A stretch of 42,229 nucleotides of DNA from NCBI GenBank assembly GCA_945878405.1, contig CAMCTJ010000016.1:1-42229 (forward strand), given 5' to 3'. Each line of letters starts with the position of its first letter. Position 1 is the stretch's first letter. Positions 28,801 to 35,839 of the stretch are shown here, piece after piece. The notes under the pieces were generated by a model. It searched no databases. It had not been told where the DNA came from and saw only the letters and a program-made list of their open reading frames with translations. The position numbers and the translations under genes are program-made. The DNA is from Bdellovibrio sp. ZAP7. Its GTDB lineage: Bacteria; Bdellovibrionota; FAC87; UBA2466.

Positions 28801-28981
28801 TTTCCACTTCAGCCGGACCCGCTCCGGGATAAATAGTGGTCACTGTCACAATGGGAAATGTGACATCGGGAAAGAGATCTACTCCCAGCTTCCGCATCGA
28901 CATCACCCCTAACACGATGATGGCCGTCACAATACAGGTAATAAAGATAGGACGCTTAATTGAGAGATCGGCTAGGTTCAT
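25856..28981 (-). CDS. RND efflux pump, HAE1/AcrB-like inner-membrane component
   Basis: This 1041-residue proton-driven exporter has the full RND plan: 12 membrane helices in two repeats, each with a large periplasmic pore domain. The N-terminus is typical (NLADLSIKRPIFITCIVTAI). The proton-relay aspartate pair in helix 4 is intact (SLSVGLLIDDAIVVRENI). The second repeat includes VILVLA-like helices and GCILLLGVASKNSILLVD. Sequence style is that of the HAE1 drug/hydrophobe pumps rather than CusA metal pumps. It follows the TolC-like gene with a 4-base overlap. No periplasmic adaptor gene is beside it. The substrate is unknown. Confidence 0.94.
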   Translation of the reverse strand: MNLADLSIKRPIFITCIVTAIIVLGVMSMRKLGVDLFPDVTFPIVTVTTIYPGAGPAEVETLVSKVFEEEISTVSGIKRLSSRNSEGVSVVIAEFNLETDVKYAEQQIRDRVSSAKIKLPTEAKESIIRRIDPADQPILVLSLSADMPAGKLYDLASEGIRPRLEQINQVGLVSIQGGRKREIRVELDRNKLRAFEISASQVIQAIKATGMNIPAGKVTETSKDIVYRTLGEFQTVDDVASTVVSFIGNDVPVRVGQLGRVMDDLEDEKTRSFVNGGPSLFLRIYRQSGANTIRVVQDVKSKVKQIQEDFNKGTQPIQLEVVQDGSKPIRANVDDVTESIFFGIILTIIVVFYFLGSGRSTIITGLALPNSLLGAFILMAAAGFTINVMTLLALSLSVGLLIDDAIVVRENIFRHIERGETPIVAASKGTKEVMLAVIGTTLAVIAVFGPIAFLSGVVGQFFKQFGLTICFAMAISLFDALTVAPMLSAYFAGASHQDKGGSGIWARTVGRSLEAFNRFQNWLEEKYEKALVFTLQKPKTVLLGSFIVFVVSLIASTKIPKTFLGAQDMGEFAVGLDMPPGTSLGAMSEVSLEVDKMIRANPEVKTTTLTVGNDQGEANVASFYVELVSSKQRKMNTSQFKAALREKLKPFANANPTVKDVDMVGVGQRPFNVNIIGNNLDQIVGIGNQLLTKLKTHPGVQDPDINFRPGKPEFQVSLNKDKSEMFGVSSSMVGAELRTLIEGSVPAVFREGGREYDVRVRLQEDQRDLKTYFKDTFVPNVNFRLVKLSQVASPVETTGPSTISRQDRGRYVQVMADLTPGGVGMGGVMKDVGRILEEEIKLPEGVRYAFVGQAESFQELIGSVIVAVTLSVIFIYLVLASLYESFVTPFTIMLVLPLAACGAFYALFMTGQALDINSMIGCILLLGVASKNSILLVDCTQQLMEEGVPREQAIIQAGKLRLRPILMTTFALIAGMLPVAIGLNEASKQRTNMGVAIIGGLISSTLLSLVVVPAAYSYIDRFKYWSKRKMEALFSPPSHAS

Positions 28982-30405
28982 GAATCTTCTCCAAACAAGT
29001 TAAGCTGGGTCACTAGGCCCAAAAGCTCACCTTGGGTTTTTAGTCGTAAAAGTTCAGCTGAGGCAAAATCTTGCTCAAACATAATGACTTGGTAAGTAAC
29101 ACTTCTTCCTAACTTTAAACGTTCTTTCTCTCGAGCTAGTTTCTTTTCTTGGACTTCTTCAATTCCAAAACAAAGGCGAAGTCGATCTTTGGTCTCCTCA
29201 AATTTTTTCTTTAAATCTTGGTAGTCTCTTTCCTCTTCAAAGGCTTTTCTTCGATAGGTCAGCTCAGCTGCTTTTTTTTCCGATGTATAGGAACGTTGAT
29301 TTTCAAAAACTTGGCCTACATCCAGTGACGTTTGAAATTTTAACCCAACCGTGAAAGTGGGGTATTGAGTTTTAAAGGAATCAGAAACAGCGCTATTCCA
29401 CTGATCGGTACGGCCATTGGTAGCCAGTGTTCCGAATAGATCCAAAGTTGGAGAATTACGCTCTTTTCCTAACTGAGCATTCCCCTCAGCCACTTTTGCC
29501 AATTCCTGAGCCGCTTTAACGTCGAGGCGCAGTCCTGATTTGTCTTTTGGGTTCAATTTTTCAGTCGTATTTCGAGAAATGAGGGGGAGTTCATCTTCAA
29601 CGGCTTCTTTCTGTATCCCTCTCATACTGTTAAAAGCCAAACTAGCACTTCGTACTTCATTGATAGCAGTTTGATATTCCAAAGTCCGTACTTGAAGGTT
29701 CGCTTCTGCTTGTAATTCATCCGAGCGATCCCCAAGACCGTTTCTCACGCGCTTACGGTTCCACTCCCTCAGCCGTTCCGCACGCTCCAGACTTTCTTTT
29801 TGGACTTTTACTACTTGTCGGGAAATCGCAAGTCTCCAGTAAGTCCCTTCGGCTTCTGCGAGAGCTACTTTGAGTTTGAAGGAATCCGCATACCCTTGGG
29901 CTTTCGTACCCGATTCCGCAATTTCAATAGTGGATCGTGTTTCTGATCCAAAGCCATTTTTCCAAAGAGATTGGCTTAATTCGAGAACAGGCTTTGCTTC
30001 ATAAAATGTTGGAAGCGTTAGAAATCCGGGTTGCGTCCCTTCAATGCGTGTATAAGTCCATTGATAATATAACTTGCCCGATAAACCGAACGGAGTTTGC
30101 TGGGCGAATCCAAAATTATACGTATCTGCCAAAGTTCTGGTACCCATAAAGACAGGAGCGGCAGTGGGTTTTGCGTCATTGTAAAAAGACACATTAGTAA
30201 AAAAATTAGGTCTGACTAAAAGTCGAGCTTCATCTTGCCTGGCTAAAATCGCTTTGCCACTTTCCATGAGGGCTTGAACGCCTTCATTCCCCTTTTTTAC
30301 TTGGCCGAGATACTCATCCAACGAAAGAGACTGTGCGAAAACAGAGCTACACAACACCATGAGCAGCCCGAAACTGAGACTGACTTTTTGAGGAGTTTGC
30401 TTCAT
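28978..30405 (-). CDS. TolC-like outer-membrane efflux protein
   Basis: This 475-residue outer-membrane channel component belongs to the OEP/TolC family. The signal peptide (ending SSVFAQS) is followed by helical repeats rich in Ala, Glu, Leu and Arg. Two internal parts are characteristic: SGTKAQGYADSFKLKVALAEAEGTYW-like helices and a second half with ELTYRRKAFEEERDYQDLK. The ATG at 30405 has AGGA 8 bases upstream and was preferred to an in-frame GTG at 30435 that has no ribosome site. It is the first gene of the operon and overlaps the RND gene by 4 bases. The divergent DUF3347 gene starts 77 bases away. Confidence 0.88.
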   Translation of the reverse strand: MKQTPQKVSLSFGLLMVLCSSVFAQSLSLDEYLGQVKKGNEGVQALMESGKAILARQDEARLLVRPNFFTNVSFYNDAKPTAAPVFMGTRTLADTYNFGFAQQTPFGLSGKLYYQWTYTRIEGTQPGFLTLPTFYEAKPVLELSQSLWKNGFGSETRSTIEIAESGTKAQGYADSFKLKVALAEAEGTYWRLAISRQVVKVQKESLERAERLREWNRKRVRNGLGDRSDELQAEANLQVRTLEYQTAINEVRSASLAFNSMRGIQKEAVEDELPLISRNTTEKLNPKDKSGLRLDVKAAQELAKVAEGNAQLGKERNSPTLDLFGTLATNGRTDQWNSAVSDSFKTQYPTFTVGLKFQTSLDVGQVFENQRSYTSEKKAAELTYRRKAFEEERDYQDLKKKFEETKDRLRLCFGIEEVQEKKLAREKERLKLGRSVTYQVIMFEQDFASAELLRLKTQGELLGLVTQLNLFGEDS

Positions 30406-30482
30406 TACTTTTTTCCTGAAAATTTTAAGTGACACAATACGCCATTGGGGCTAATTTGAAAAGCCTTTACAGGGGAAAATGC

Positions 30483-30953
30483 ATGTCAAAAAGTCTCATC
30501 TTTTCATTGGCCTATCTTGTTTTCTCTCTTCCGGTTTTTGCAACTGAACCAAATGATCTCTTAAAGACTTATAGCGGGCTTCAAAAAGCGCTATCCGAGG
30601 ACAAATTACAAGAGGCCCAAGCTCTGGCTGGTAAGGCACACTCCGAACTTGTTACTTATTTAAAATCTATCTCCTCTCCCTCGGAACCGTTGTTAAAAAT
30701 GAAAACAGCAGCCGAGCAAATTTCCCAAAGTAAAACCGATTCCGATACCCGAAAGGCTTTTGGAATCTACAGCGAAGGAGCAGTCGAGATTTTAAAGGCG
30801 AATGAAACACTCAAAGCCCATTGGCAACTTTTTTATTGTCCAATGGTTCCCAAGGGAACTTATGGCTATTGGATTCAGCCAATGGGAGCATCCCTATTGA
30901 ATCCTTACTACGGAGCAAAAATGCTGACCTGTGGAGTAAAAAGACCTTGGTAA
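30483..30953 (+). CDS. Exported DUF3347-type protein
   Basis: This 156-residue protein has a signal peptide (LIFSLAYLVFSLPVFATE). Its ending is characteristic of DUF3347: a helical part with FGIYSEGAVEILK, then HWQLFYCPM, GYWIQPMG and NPYYGAKMLTCG. This domain is found alone or at the end of CusB-like periplasmic adaptor proteins and contains Cys/Met residues able to bind metal. The ATG at 30483 has AGGGG 8 bases upstream. It diverges from the TolC/RND operon, which may hint at a link to efflux. It is followed by rlmB with a short overlap. Confidence 0.8.
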   Translation: MSKSLIFSLAYLVFSLPVFATEPNDLLKTYSGLQKALSEDKLQEAQALAGKAHSELVTYLKSISSPSEPLLKMKTAAEQISQSKTDSDTRKAFGIYSEGAVEILKANETLKAHWQLFYCPMVPKGTYGYWIQPMGASLLNPYYGAKMLTCGVKRPW

Positions 30954-31654
30954 CGATTCAATCGCTCAGTGCTATTGAGCATATTTTAAGACATCGTCCA
31001 GAGAGAATTCTTTCACTGAGCTGTCAGCCCGTTTCAAAGCCCTCTCCGAGACTGGAAGAGATTTTATCTCTAGCAAAAGAATTAGGCCTTTCGATCGGTT
31101 CGCATACCAAGAAAGAACCTTTTTCAGAGCCCCTCATTGCACACGTCAAACCTTTTGAGTATGCGCTTTGGTCAGATTGGGTGAACAGCTTTAAAGACGA
31201 TCCAAAGGCTGTGGTTCTTGCCTTAGATCATCTTCAGGATCCTCAAAATCTCGGAGCGCTCTGCAGAAGCGCTGAAGCCTTAGGTGTTCGAGGAGTGATT
31301 ATCCCCAAAGATCGGAGTGCAGCGATTACCCCAGGAGCCTACCATGCCTCGGTAGGAGCTGTGGAAACGATTCCCATTCTCCAGGTCACAAATCTCAATG
31401 AAGCTTTGAGAAAACTCAAAGAAGAACAGTTTTGGATTGTGGGAGCGGCTCTTGGAGAAAGCTCCAAGCCATTAAAAGACACTCCCCGCTTTGACAAGAT
31501 AGTTCTTGTGTTAGGCACTGAACTGGAGGGTCTCAAGCCCTCCACGCTTTCGACTTGTGATTGGCTGACGGAAATCCCTCTCAAGGGGAAAGTTCAATCT
31601 CTAAACGTGAGTGCAGCAGGAGCAATTCTCATGTTTGAGTTCTCGCGCGCGTGA
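30947..31654 (+). CDS. rlmB: 23S rRNA 2'-O-methyltransferase RlmB (SPOUT/TrmH family)
   Basis: This 235-residue SPOUT methyltransferase modifies a 23S rRNA guanosine ribose. After an N-terminal substrate-binding part (IQSLSAIEHILRHRPERI) come the three SPOUT motifs: LDHLQDPQNLGALCRSAEALG, VLVLGTELEGLK and IPLKGKVQSLNVSAAGAI, which form the trefoil-knot SAM site. Translation probably starts at TTG 30947, with GGAG at 30933-30936, overlapping the DUF3347 stop by 7 bases. The frame is open further upstream, but that part lies inside the DUF3347 gene. Its 3' end overlaps the convergent reductase-like gene by 61 bases. A near relative such as TrmH is possible. Confidence 0.87.
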   Translation: MVTIQSLSAIEHILRHRPERILSLSCQPVSKPSPRLEEILSLAKELGLSIGSHTKKEPFSEPLIAHVKPFEYALWSDWVNSFKDDPKAVVLALDHLQDPQNLGALCRSAEALGVRGVIIPKDRSAAITPGAYHASVGAVETIPILQVTNLNEALRKLKEEQFWIVGAALGESSKPLKDTPRFDKIVLVLGTELEGLKPSTLSTCDWLTEIPLKGKVQSLNVSAAGAILMFEFSRA

Positions 31655-32343
31655 TTGAGTACCTTCTCTTCATGGAGAATCTGATCATTTGATACCTGTT
31701 TTTCGTTTATTAAGAGACTCCACAATTCTCTTAGAAGAGGCTTTTCAGTCGAAATAAAAAACCGTGAGTTTCTAAAATCAAGTCGAACCCAATCGCTCTT
31801 GAGTAAGTCGCTTACTTTTCCCCAGTGAACGACCTTAACTCCTCGCGACTCAAAGATTTCACGAAAGGAAAATGTTTCCTCGCTGTGCATTTCCACCAGC
31901 AAAACAATGTTTTTGGGCCGTATTCGTTGAAAGTTCTGCGATTGAACACAAGCGAGGAAGGGACCCAGCTTAGCGGGAGATGCAACCCATACTAGGTTTT
32001 GTTCAGGACGCGCGCTCAAAGGCCAAAAAGCTCCGATGGGCCCTTCGACTTTTAAAAAATCACCCACCTTTACTATTCCCAGCCCTCGAATAAGACCCAG
32101 GAGAGGATTTGTTTCAGCTAAAAACTCATACTGGTTAGTCCGTAGGGCGGTCTCAGGACATCCACAAAGGTGATAAAACCCCGTAAGACCCCCGCCGATA
32201 AGGCGTTCTGAAAGAGGACTAATCCAAATGGATTGTCCCGGAAAATATTTGAGACCAAATGAAAGTCTGACCTGTATTTTCGAAACAGTCGGTGAAACCC
32301 TTGTCACAGAAGTGACAAGCCCTCGCATGGCTTGTGAATTCAT
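31594..32343 (-). CDS. Ferredoxin-reductase-like FAD-domain protein with altered motifs
   Basis: This 249-residue protein resembles the ferredoxin:NADP reductase fold: an N-terminal beta-barrel (TSVTRVSPTVSKIQVRL, YFPGQSIWIS), the GPIGAFWPL segment, and a C-terminal Rossmann-like part (NIVLLVEMHSEETF). Two motifs are altered. The FAD site normally RxYS is GFYHL with no Arg. The NAD(P) site normally GGGTGIAP reads ASPAKLGPF. It may bind FAD poorly or another cofactor, or have lost reductase activity. The ATG at 32343 is used because GGGGGG lies just upstream; an earlier ATG adds 16 residues. Its 3' end overlaps rlmB by 61 bases on the opposite strand. Confidence 0.65.
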   Translation of the reverse strand: MNSQAMRGLVTSVTRVSPTVSKIQVRLSFGLKYFPGQSIWISPLSERLIGGGLTGFYHLCGCPETALRTNQYEFLAETNPLLGLIRGLGIVKVGDFLKVEGPIGAFWPLSARPEQNLVWVASPAKLGPFLACVQSQNFQRIRPKNIVLLVEMHSEETFSFREIFESRGVKVVHWGKVSDLLKSDWVRLDFRNSRFFISTEKPLLRELWSLLINEKQVSNDQILHEEKVLNHARENSNMRIAPAALTFRD

Positions 32344-32693
32344 AAACCCCCCAAACGTAACCGAACCCCTACCACTTTGAGAGAGCATCAAGCATGCCAG
32401 AGAAAGTCTAACGGAAGACCACCTGTAGAGGGCTTTATCAAGTGCCTAGGTTTTTGTGGGGGAAGTTGTTTTATTTACTTTTTAATCATTGATATCAGCA
32501 ACTTACAAACAACTGTTCAAGTCTTTTTTGACGGTTTTTGGAGCCGTTTTATTGGTAATTGGTTTGATTCCCAATACTTGAATTTGGAATTCCCGCTCCA
32601 CATGAAAACTCCTTTTTCGTTTTTCACAATCAAAGTCGATTGACCCGGTTCACCCAAACAAGGTAAAAATTCACTTTTGCGAACGAGCAGTTG
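32344..32693. other. 350-base stretch without a gene, ahead of the tRNA pair
   Basis: This stretch separates the reductase-like gene from tRNA-Thr. It is T-rich in its middle. It holds the promoter-like TTGACC (32640-32645) with TAAAAA (32664-32669) just before the tRNAs, and the GGGGGG ribosome site of the minus-strand gene. A plus-strand frame at 32377-32643 codes for an unlikely protein without family features. I saw no convincing structured RNA. Confidence 0.5.
32640..32669 (+). promoter_or_regulatory. Predicted promoter of the tRNA pair
   Basis: TTGACC (5 of 6 match to the -35 consensus) and TAAAAA (weak -10) are separated by 18 bases. The start would fall about 18 bases before tRNA-Thr. 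The position is right and the sequence is fair. Confidence 0.4.
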
Positions 32694-32769
32694 GCCGGCG
32701 TAGCTCAGTTGGTAGAGCAACTGATTTGTAATCAGTAGGTCGCGGGTTCGAGTCCCATCGCCGGCTCCA
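32694..32769 (+). tRNA. tRNA-Thr (anticodon TGT)
   Basis: A 76-base cloverleaf. The acceptor stem GCCGGCG/CGCCGGC is perfect, and the anticodon stem ACTGA/TCAGT holds loop TTTGTAA, giving anticodon TGT (reads ACA). The D-arm GCTCAGTTGGTAGAGC and T-loop TTCGAGT are standard. The T-stem has one C-A mismatch. The CCA end is encoded. Confidence 0.96.
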
Positions 32770-32794
32770 GTTCGTTTTAGGTCTTTCATAATGT

Positions 32795-32879
32795 GGAGGG
32801 GTTCCCGAGCGGTCAAAGGGATCAGACTGTAAATCTGACGGCTCTGCCTTCGAAGGTTCGAATCCTTACCCCTCCACCA
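32795..32879 (+). tRNA. tRNA-Tyr (anticodon GTA)
   Basis: An 85-base class II tRNA. The acceptor stem GGAGGGG/CCCCTCC is perfect. The anticodon arm CAGACTGTAAATCTG gives anticodon GTA, and the long variable arm (ACGGCTCTGCCTTCGAAGG region) is typical of tRNA-Tyr. T-loop TTCGAAT is followed by a discriminator A and an encoded CCA. It lies 25 bases after tRNA-Thr, a common Thr-Tyr pairing. Confidence 0.96.
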
Positions 32880-32901
32880 TTTTTTATTTCACACTATTCG
32901 T

Positions 32902-33225
32902 ATGAGTTTAGGGGACGCACTAAAAAAAGCAGGGCTTAAGAGCAGTGAGATGAAACGCAAGGAAGCTCACGCCACAAAAGATAAAGCTAAAGATGGAAGC
33001 AAGATCCACGATCACCATCACCGAACCGAGTGTGAAGCCTGTCACAAGACCGCGCCCGACGTAGAACGCTACGAACACCGAAACCGACTTATTGATGTCC
33101 AGTGGCTCTGTATCCTGTGTGCGGACCAATATAAGATCAGCGATGATTTAAGGAGGACTGCGCAGAGTTCCTCTTCGAAACGAAGACTTTTTATTCGCAA
33201 TTACGGGCATACGCGTAGGTTCTAA
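32902..33225 (+). CDS. Small zinc-ribbon protein of unknown function
   Basis: This 107-residue basic protein opens with [15 protein letters not shown], followed by a Lys-rich stretch and a His cluster (HDHHH). A zinc-ribbon then appears: CEAC (about 45-48) and CILC (about 70-73) separated by 21 residues. The tail is basic ([15 protein letters not shown]). The two CxxC pairs predict one bound zinc. The family is not one I recognise; RNA or DNA binding is plausible from the charge. It starts 22 bases after tRNA-Tyr and is followed by the DUF2256 gene. Confidence 0.7.
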   Translation: MSLGDALKKAGLKSSEMKRKEAHATKDKAKDGSKIHDHHHRTECEACHKTAPDVERYEHRNRLIDVQWLCILCADQYKISDDLRRTAQSSSSKRRLFIRNYGHTRRF

Positions 33226-33245
33226 GGCCTCCTTATTTGGCAATC

Positions 33246-33398
33246 ATGAAAAAACAACACCTTCCCCAAAAGATATGTGTCATCTGCCAAAGGCCTTTTT
33301 CCTGGCGAAAAAAATGGGAGAAGAATTGGGAAAGCGTAAAGTACTGCAGTAAGCGCTGCGCGGGAAATCGAGGCCTCAATAAAGGCGCTGAACTGTGA
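33246..33398 (+). CDS. DUF2256 small zinc-finger protein
   Basis: The 50-residue reading frame from ATG 33246 to TGA 33396-33398 matches the DUF2256 family closely. CVIC (11-14) is followed by the conserved [17 protein letters not shown] core and a second pair CSKRC (34-38). The four cysteines predict a zinc finger. The function of the family is unknown. It follows the zinc-ribbon gene by 20 bases. Its last 23 bases overlap the 3' end of the convergent polyprenyl synthase gene. Confidence 0.85.
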   Translation: MKKQHLPQKICVICQRPFSWRKKWEKNWESVKYCSKRCAGNRGLNKGAEL

Positions 33399-34326
33399 AG
33401 CAAACTAATTTATCTAACGTGGCTCTGAGATTTTTGTCTAACAACACTTCCAGCGACTCCTGACACTTTTTTTGTTTTCTCTCAAGCGCATCTTCCAGCT
33501 TCTTTTGGAAGGCCTTCTCTTTTGAATAATATTCCAGTTTTTTTAACAGACTCAGCCCGATAGTTTTTTCAGAAAATGCTTTTAGAAGTTCGCTCTTGAG
33601 TGCCGGAAAGGTATTTAGCAAGAGAAATGTCACTTCATTCACTTTGCCTTCTCTTATATCCTGCCCAGATTCCTTGGTAGGACTTCCTCGCAAATCTAAA
33701 ATATCATCGGTGAATTGATAAAGAGACCCATAAATATTTGCAAACGCTGTGCATTCCGGAAGCTCTCGACTGGTTGCTAATATCGGCCCCACTTGTGAAG
33801 CCCACTTTAAAAGTGCACTTGTTTTCAATCGATTCAGTTTTTCAAAGTATTCGCCACTTTCGGGAATCTTAAAGCGATGCTCATATTGCAAAACCTCTCC
33901 TTGAGTGACTTCTTTTACCGCCCGACACATTAGCTTGGTCAGAAGGGAATTTCCATTTTCTGCAAGCTGAAAAATTGCGTCACTCAAAAGGAAATCTCCG
34001 CTCAAAACCGGAAGGGTATTATCGTAAATGGCATTTGCAGATGCCCCCCCACGCCGAAGTGAGGCTCGATCAATCACGTCATCGTGGAGAAGGGTCGCCG
34101 TGTGGATGGCTTCCACGGCCCAAACATAGAGTTTTAATTGTTCTGGCGAACAGCCAAAAGCCTCGCCAAACCACAAAACCCACTGAGCTCGAAGTCTTTT
34201 CCCTTTTCGCCCCCATAAGACTGAACATACTTCATCAACTTTTCTTACTTCGGGAATATCAAGAGGCCCTGACAGCTCATTCATCCAGCGAGTCTTCTCA
34301 TGAGTGGCTGCAAGTTCATCTCTCAT
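33376..34326 (-). CDS. Trans-polyprenyl diphosphate synthase
   Basis: This 316-residue cytoplasmic prenyltransferase extends an allylic diphosphate with isopentenyl diphosphate to make the quinone side chain. Both aspartate-rich metal sites are present: DDVID (82-86, in LLHDDVID) and DDILD (207-211, in QFTDDILD), together with the GKRLR substrate motif (42-46). It overlaps menA by 4 bases, and menA needs this polyprenyl donor, so the pair points to menaquinone tail synthesis and attachment. Chain length cannot be read from the sequence. The start is the ATG that forms an ATGA overlap with the menA stop. Confidence 0.9.
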   Translation of the reverse strand: MRDELAATHEKTRWMNELSGPLDIPEVRKVDEVCSVLWGRKGKRLRAQWVLWFGEAFGCSPEQLKLYVWAVEAIHTATLLHDDVIDRASLRRGGASANAIYDNTLPVLSGDFLLSDAIFQLAENGNSLLTKLMCRAVKEVTQGEVLQYEHRFKIPESGEYFEKLNRLKTSALLKWASQVGPILATSRELPECTAFANIYGSLYQFTDDILDLRGSPTKESGQDIREGKVNEVTFLLLNTFPALKSELLKAFSEKTIGLSLLKKLEYYSKEKAFQKKLEDALERKQKKCQESLEVLLDKNLRATLDKLVCFTVQRLY

Positions 34327-35186
34327 ATGATTCCAGCTTTCAGTAGCAGTCCGAAAGCCAACAAGAGAAGACTTGCAGTCTTTAGAATCACCGCCGGGGA
34401 TAGCCTTTTGGGCAATCTAACAACTGCGCTAACCAGAATCGTCACGCAACATAGATTTGAAAGAGCTGGTTTATCTAGACCGCAAAACAGAATCGTCAGG
34501 AGAATAAGAGAAGTAATCGTAAGCCATCTTGCCACTAAATAGGTCTTCTCCACTCCTTGGCGCACAGCGAACGACATCTTACCCGCTGCAAAATCCGTTA
34601 GAATTTGAGGAGGCTGGTGAGATAGGAGTACAGCTACAGCTAAAAATCCAAAAGCAAGAGAGCCGATGAGTAAATCAAACGACCATTGGGGATGAACAAA
34701 ATAGGCCATGCAACCAAATACTCCGGGGCCATAGCATATTCCAGTCACCCACTCACCCCATCGAGTATACGACAGAGCAAGATGTGAAAAGTTGTAAAGA
34801 AATCCCAAAAGCACCAGAGGTAGAGCGACCCAGAGAATTTCACTGCGATTTGCCTTTACCACGAGAAAGATTCCCAGACAGATCCCCGCTAGAAGACTTA
34901 TCCAGGCATGGCGTTTCATGGAACTATTATTCCCCCGATGAAAATGAAACCAAGAATTAGATTTTTCTGTATCAGCTCCTTTTTCCCAATCAGTATCATC
35001 ATTAAACACGTTGATTGCATGCTGAATCAGCACGACCGAAACCCCTACTAAAAGAAACTCTGATAACGGACGAGAGTTCTCAAAGAGCAGGACACAAGCA
35101 AGAACAGGAAGAATAGAAACTAAATAGATGGCGGGTTGAAGAACCCGCCATCTACTTTCACTCCAATTGAAAAGAGTGACTTCCAT
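34323..35186 (-). CDS. menA: UbiA-family prenyltransferase, probably MenA
   Basis: This 287-residue inner-membrane protein attaches a polyprenyl tail to 1,4-dihydroxy-2-naphthoate. It carries the UbiA-type first aspartate motif (NVFNDDTDWEKGAD, about 59-72) and about eight membrane helices. A second aspartate motif near the middle is less clear: the region FAAGKMSFAVRQGVEKTYL reads well but lacks the usual DxxxD pattern. The ATG at 35186 is preferred because the upstream in-frame part lies in the ferritin-like gene. It starts 2 bases after that gene's stop and overlaps the polyprenyl synthase by 4 bases. The MenA assignment rests on the neighbours. Confidence 0.8.
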   Translation of the reverse strand: MEVTLFNWSESRWRVLQPAIYLVSILPVLACVLLFENSRPLSEFLLVGVSVVLIQHAINVFNDDTDWEKGADTEKSNSWFHFHRGNNSSMKRHAWISLLAGICLGIFLVVKANRSEILWVALPLVLLGFLYNFSHLALSYTRWGEWVTGICYGPGVFGCMAYFVHPQWSFDLLIGSLAFGFLAVAVLLSHQPPQILTDFAAGKMSFAVRQGVEKTYLVARWLTITSLILLTILFCGLDKPALSNLCCVTILVSAVVRLPKRLSPAVILKTASLLLLAFGLLLKAGII

Positions 35187-35188
35187 TA

Positions 35189-35743
35189 CTAGGCAGCCAC
35201 CGCATTTGTCTGCAGGTTCTTCAGAGCAGCATGGAACCACTGTGCATGTTGTTCTTCAGAATCGATTACTCTCTGATAAACATCTGCTGCTTCTCGATTA
35301 CCTGCTTGAAGTGCTTGATCTCGGAAAGAAGGATAAATATCTTTGTATTCTCTTTCTTCCACTCGAATAGCTACTTTCAGCGCCTTCTCAATCACCGTTT
35401 TGGGATCTTGAGCTAAGAGCTTGTCACTATTTTTTTGGATAGTGGTTAAAGCATCGATAGCTCTTTGCGTGTCCTCTCCTCGACTAGGTGTTCCCATGTC
35501 TTGGTAGAGTTTTCTGAGCCAAGTAGCATGGAGCTTTTCTTCTCCAGCGACTTTCAAGAAAAGCTCGGCAATCTTGGGATAACCTGCTTTTCTCGCCCAT
35601 CTTGAAAACTCAGGGTACATGACTTGGTTCTCATACTCCTCCACATCCACAAAGGAAGTGGCAGTTTCCCCTTGAGTCTTCCCAGAACTTGCGGCGGCGA
35701 AACACTGATAAATAGTGTCTTCCGTAATTTCACATCGGTTCAT
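35189..35743 (-). CDS. Rubrerythrin/ferritin-like diiron protein
   Basis: This 184-residue protein is a four-helix-bundle with internally duplicated diiron motifs. The first half has VEEYENQVMYPEF and GEEKLHATW (E69, E70, H72); the second has VEEREYKDIYPSF and SEEQHAQW. These are the ExxH metal ligands of the rubrerythrin/ferritin-like superfamily. No C-terminal rubredoxin Cys4 domain follows, so it is the short form. The ATG at 35743 has AAAGGAGAAAAAT upstream. It is read before menA with a 2-base gap and diverges from ubiE. Peroxide reduction or oxygen sensing is likely for the family; its link with quinone genes is inferred. Confidence 0.83.
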   Translation of the reverse strand: MNRCEITEDTIYQCFAAASSGKTQGETATSFVDVEEYENQVMYPEFSRWARKAGYPKIAELFLKVAGEEKLHATWLRKLYQDMGTPSRGEDTQRAIDALTTIQKNSDKLLAQDPKTVIEKALKVAIRVEEREYKDIYPSFRDQALQAGNREAADVYQRVIDSEEQHAQWFHAALKNLQTNAVAA

Positions 35744-35763
35744 ATTTTTCTCCTTTTCTGAAC

Positions 35764-35821
35764 TTTCAATATTCATTGAAACCTCAAAAACCATAAAATA
35801 CAAGTTGGTTTTAAAAACCAA
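35764..35821. promoter_or_regulatory. Two palindromes in the divergent ferritin-like/ubiE control region
   Basis: The 96-base gap between two divergent genes contains TTTCAATATTCATTGAAA (35764-35781, perfect 7+4+7) and TTGGTTTTAAAAACCAA (35805-35821, perfect 8+1+8). They lie 23 bases apart, about 20 and 60 bases upstream of the two start codons. Both suit dimeric repressors or activators. No known consensus matches exactly; the first shares 4-base spacing with FNR/CRP-type sites. Confidence 0.5.
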
Positions 35822-35839
35822 ACCGCATACAACTATTTC

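Noticed and set aside
32377-32643. An 88-residue plus-strand frame in the gap before the tRNAs
   Set aside because: Aromatic-rich, with no ribosome site or family features, and it ends at the tRNA promoter. More likely non-coding.
32517-32816. A 99-residue minus-strand frame containing TRTRDLL
   Set aside because: It runs antisense through tRNA-Thr into tRNA-Tyr. Frames with this DGTRTRDLLITNQL-like text arise from antisense tRNA sequence and are a well-known false protein family.
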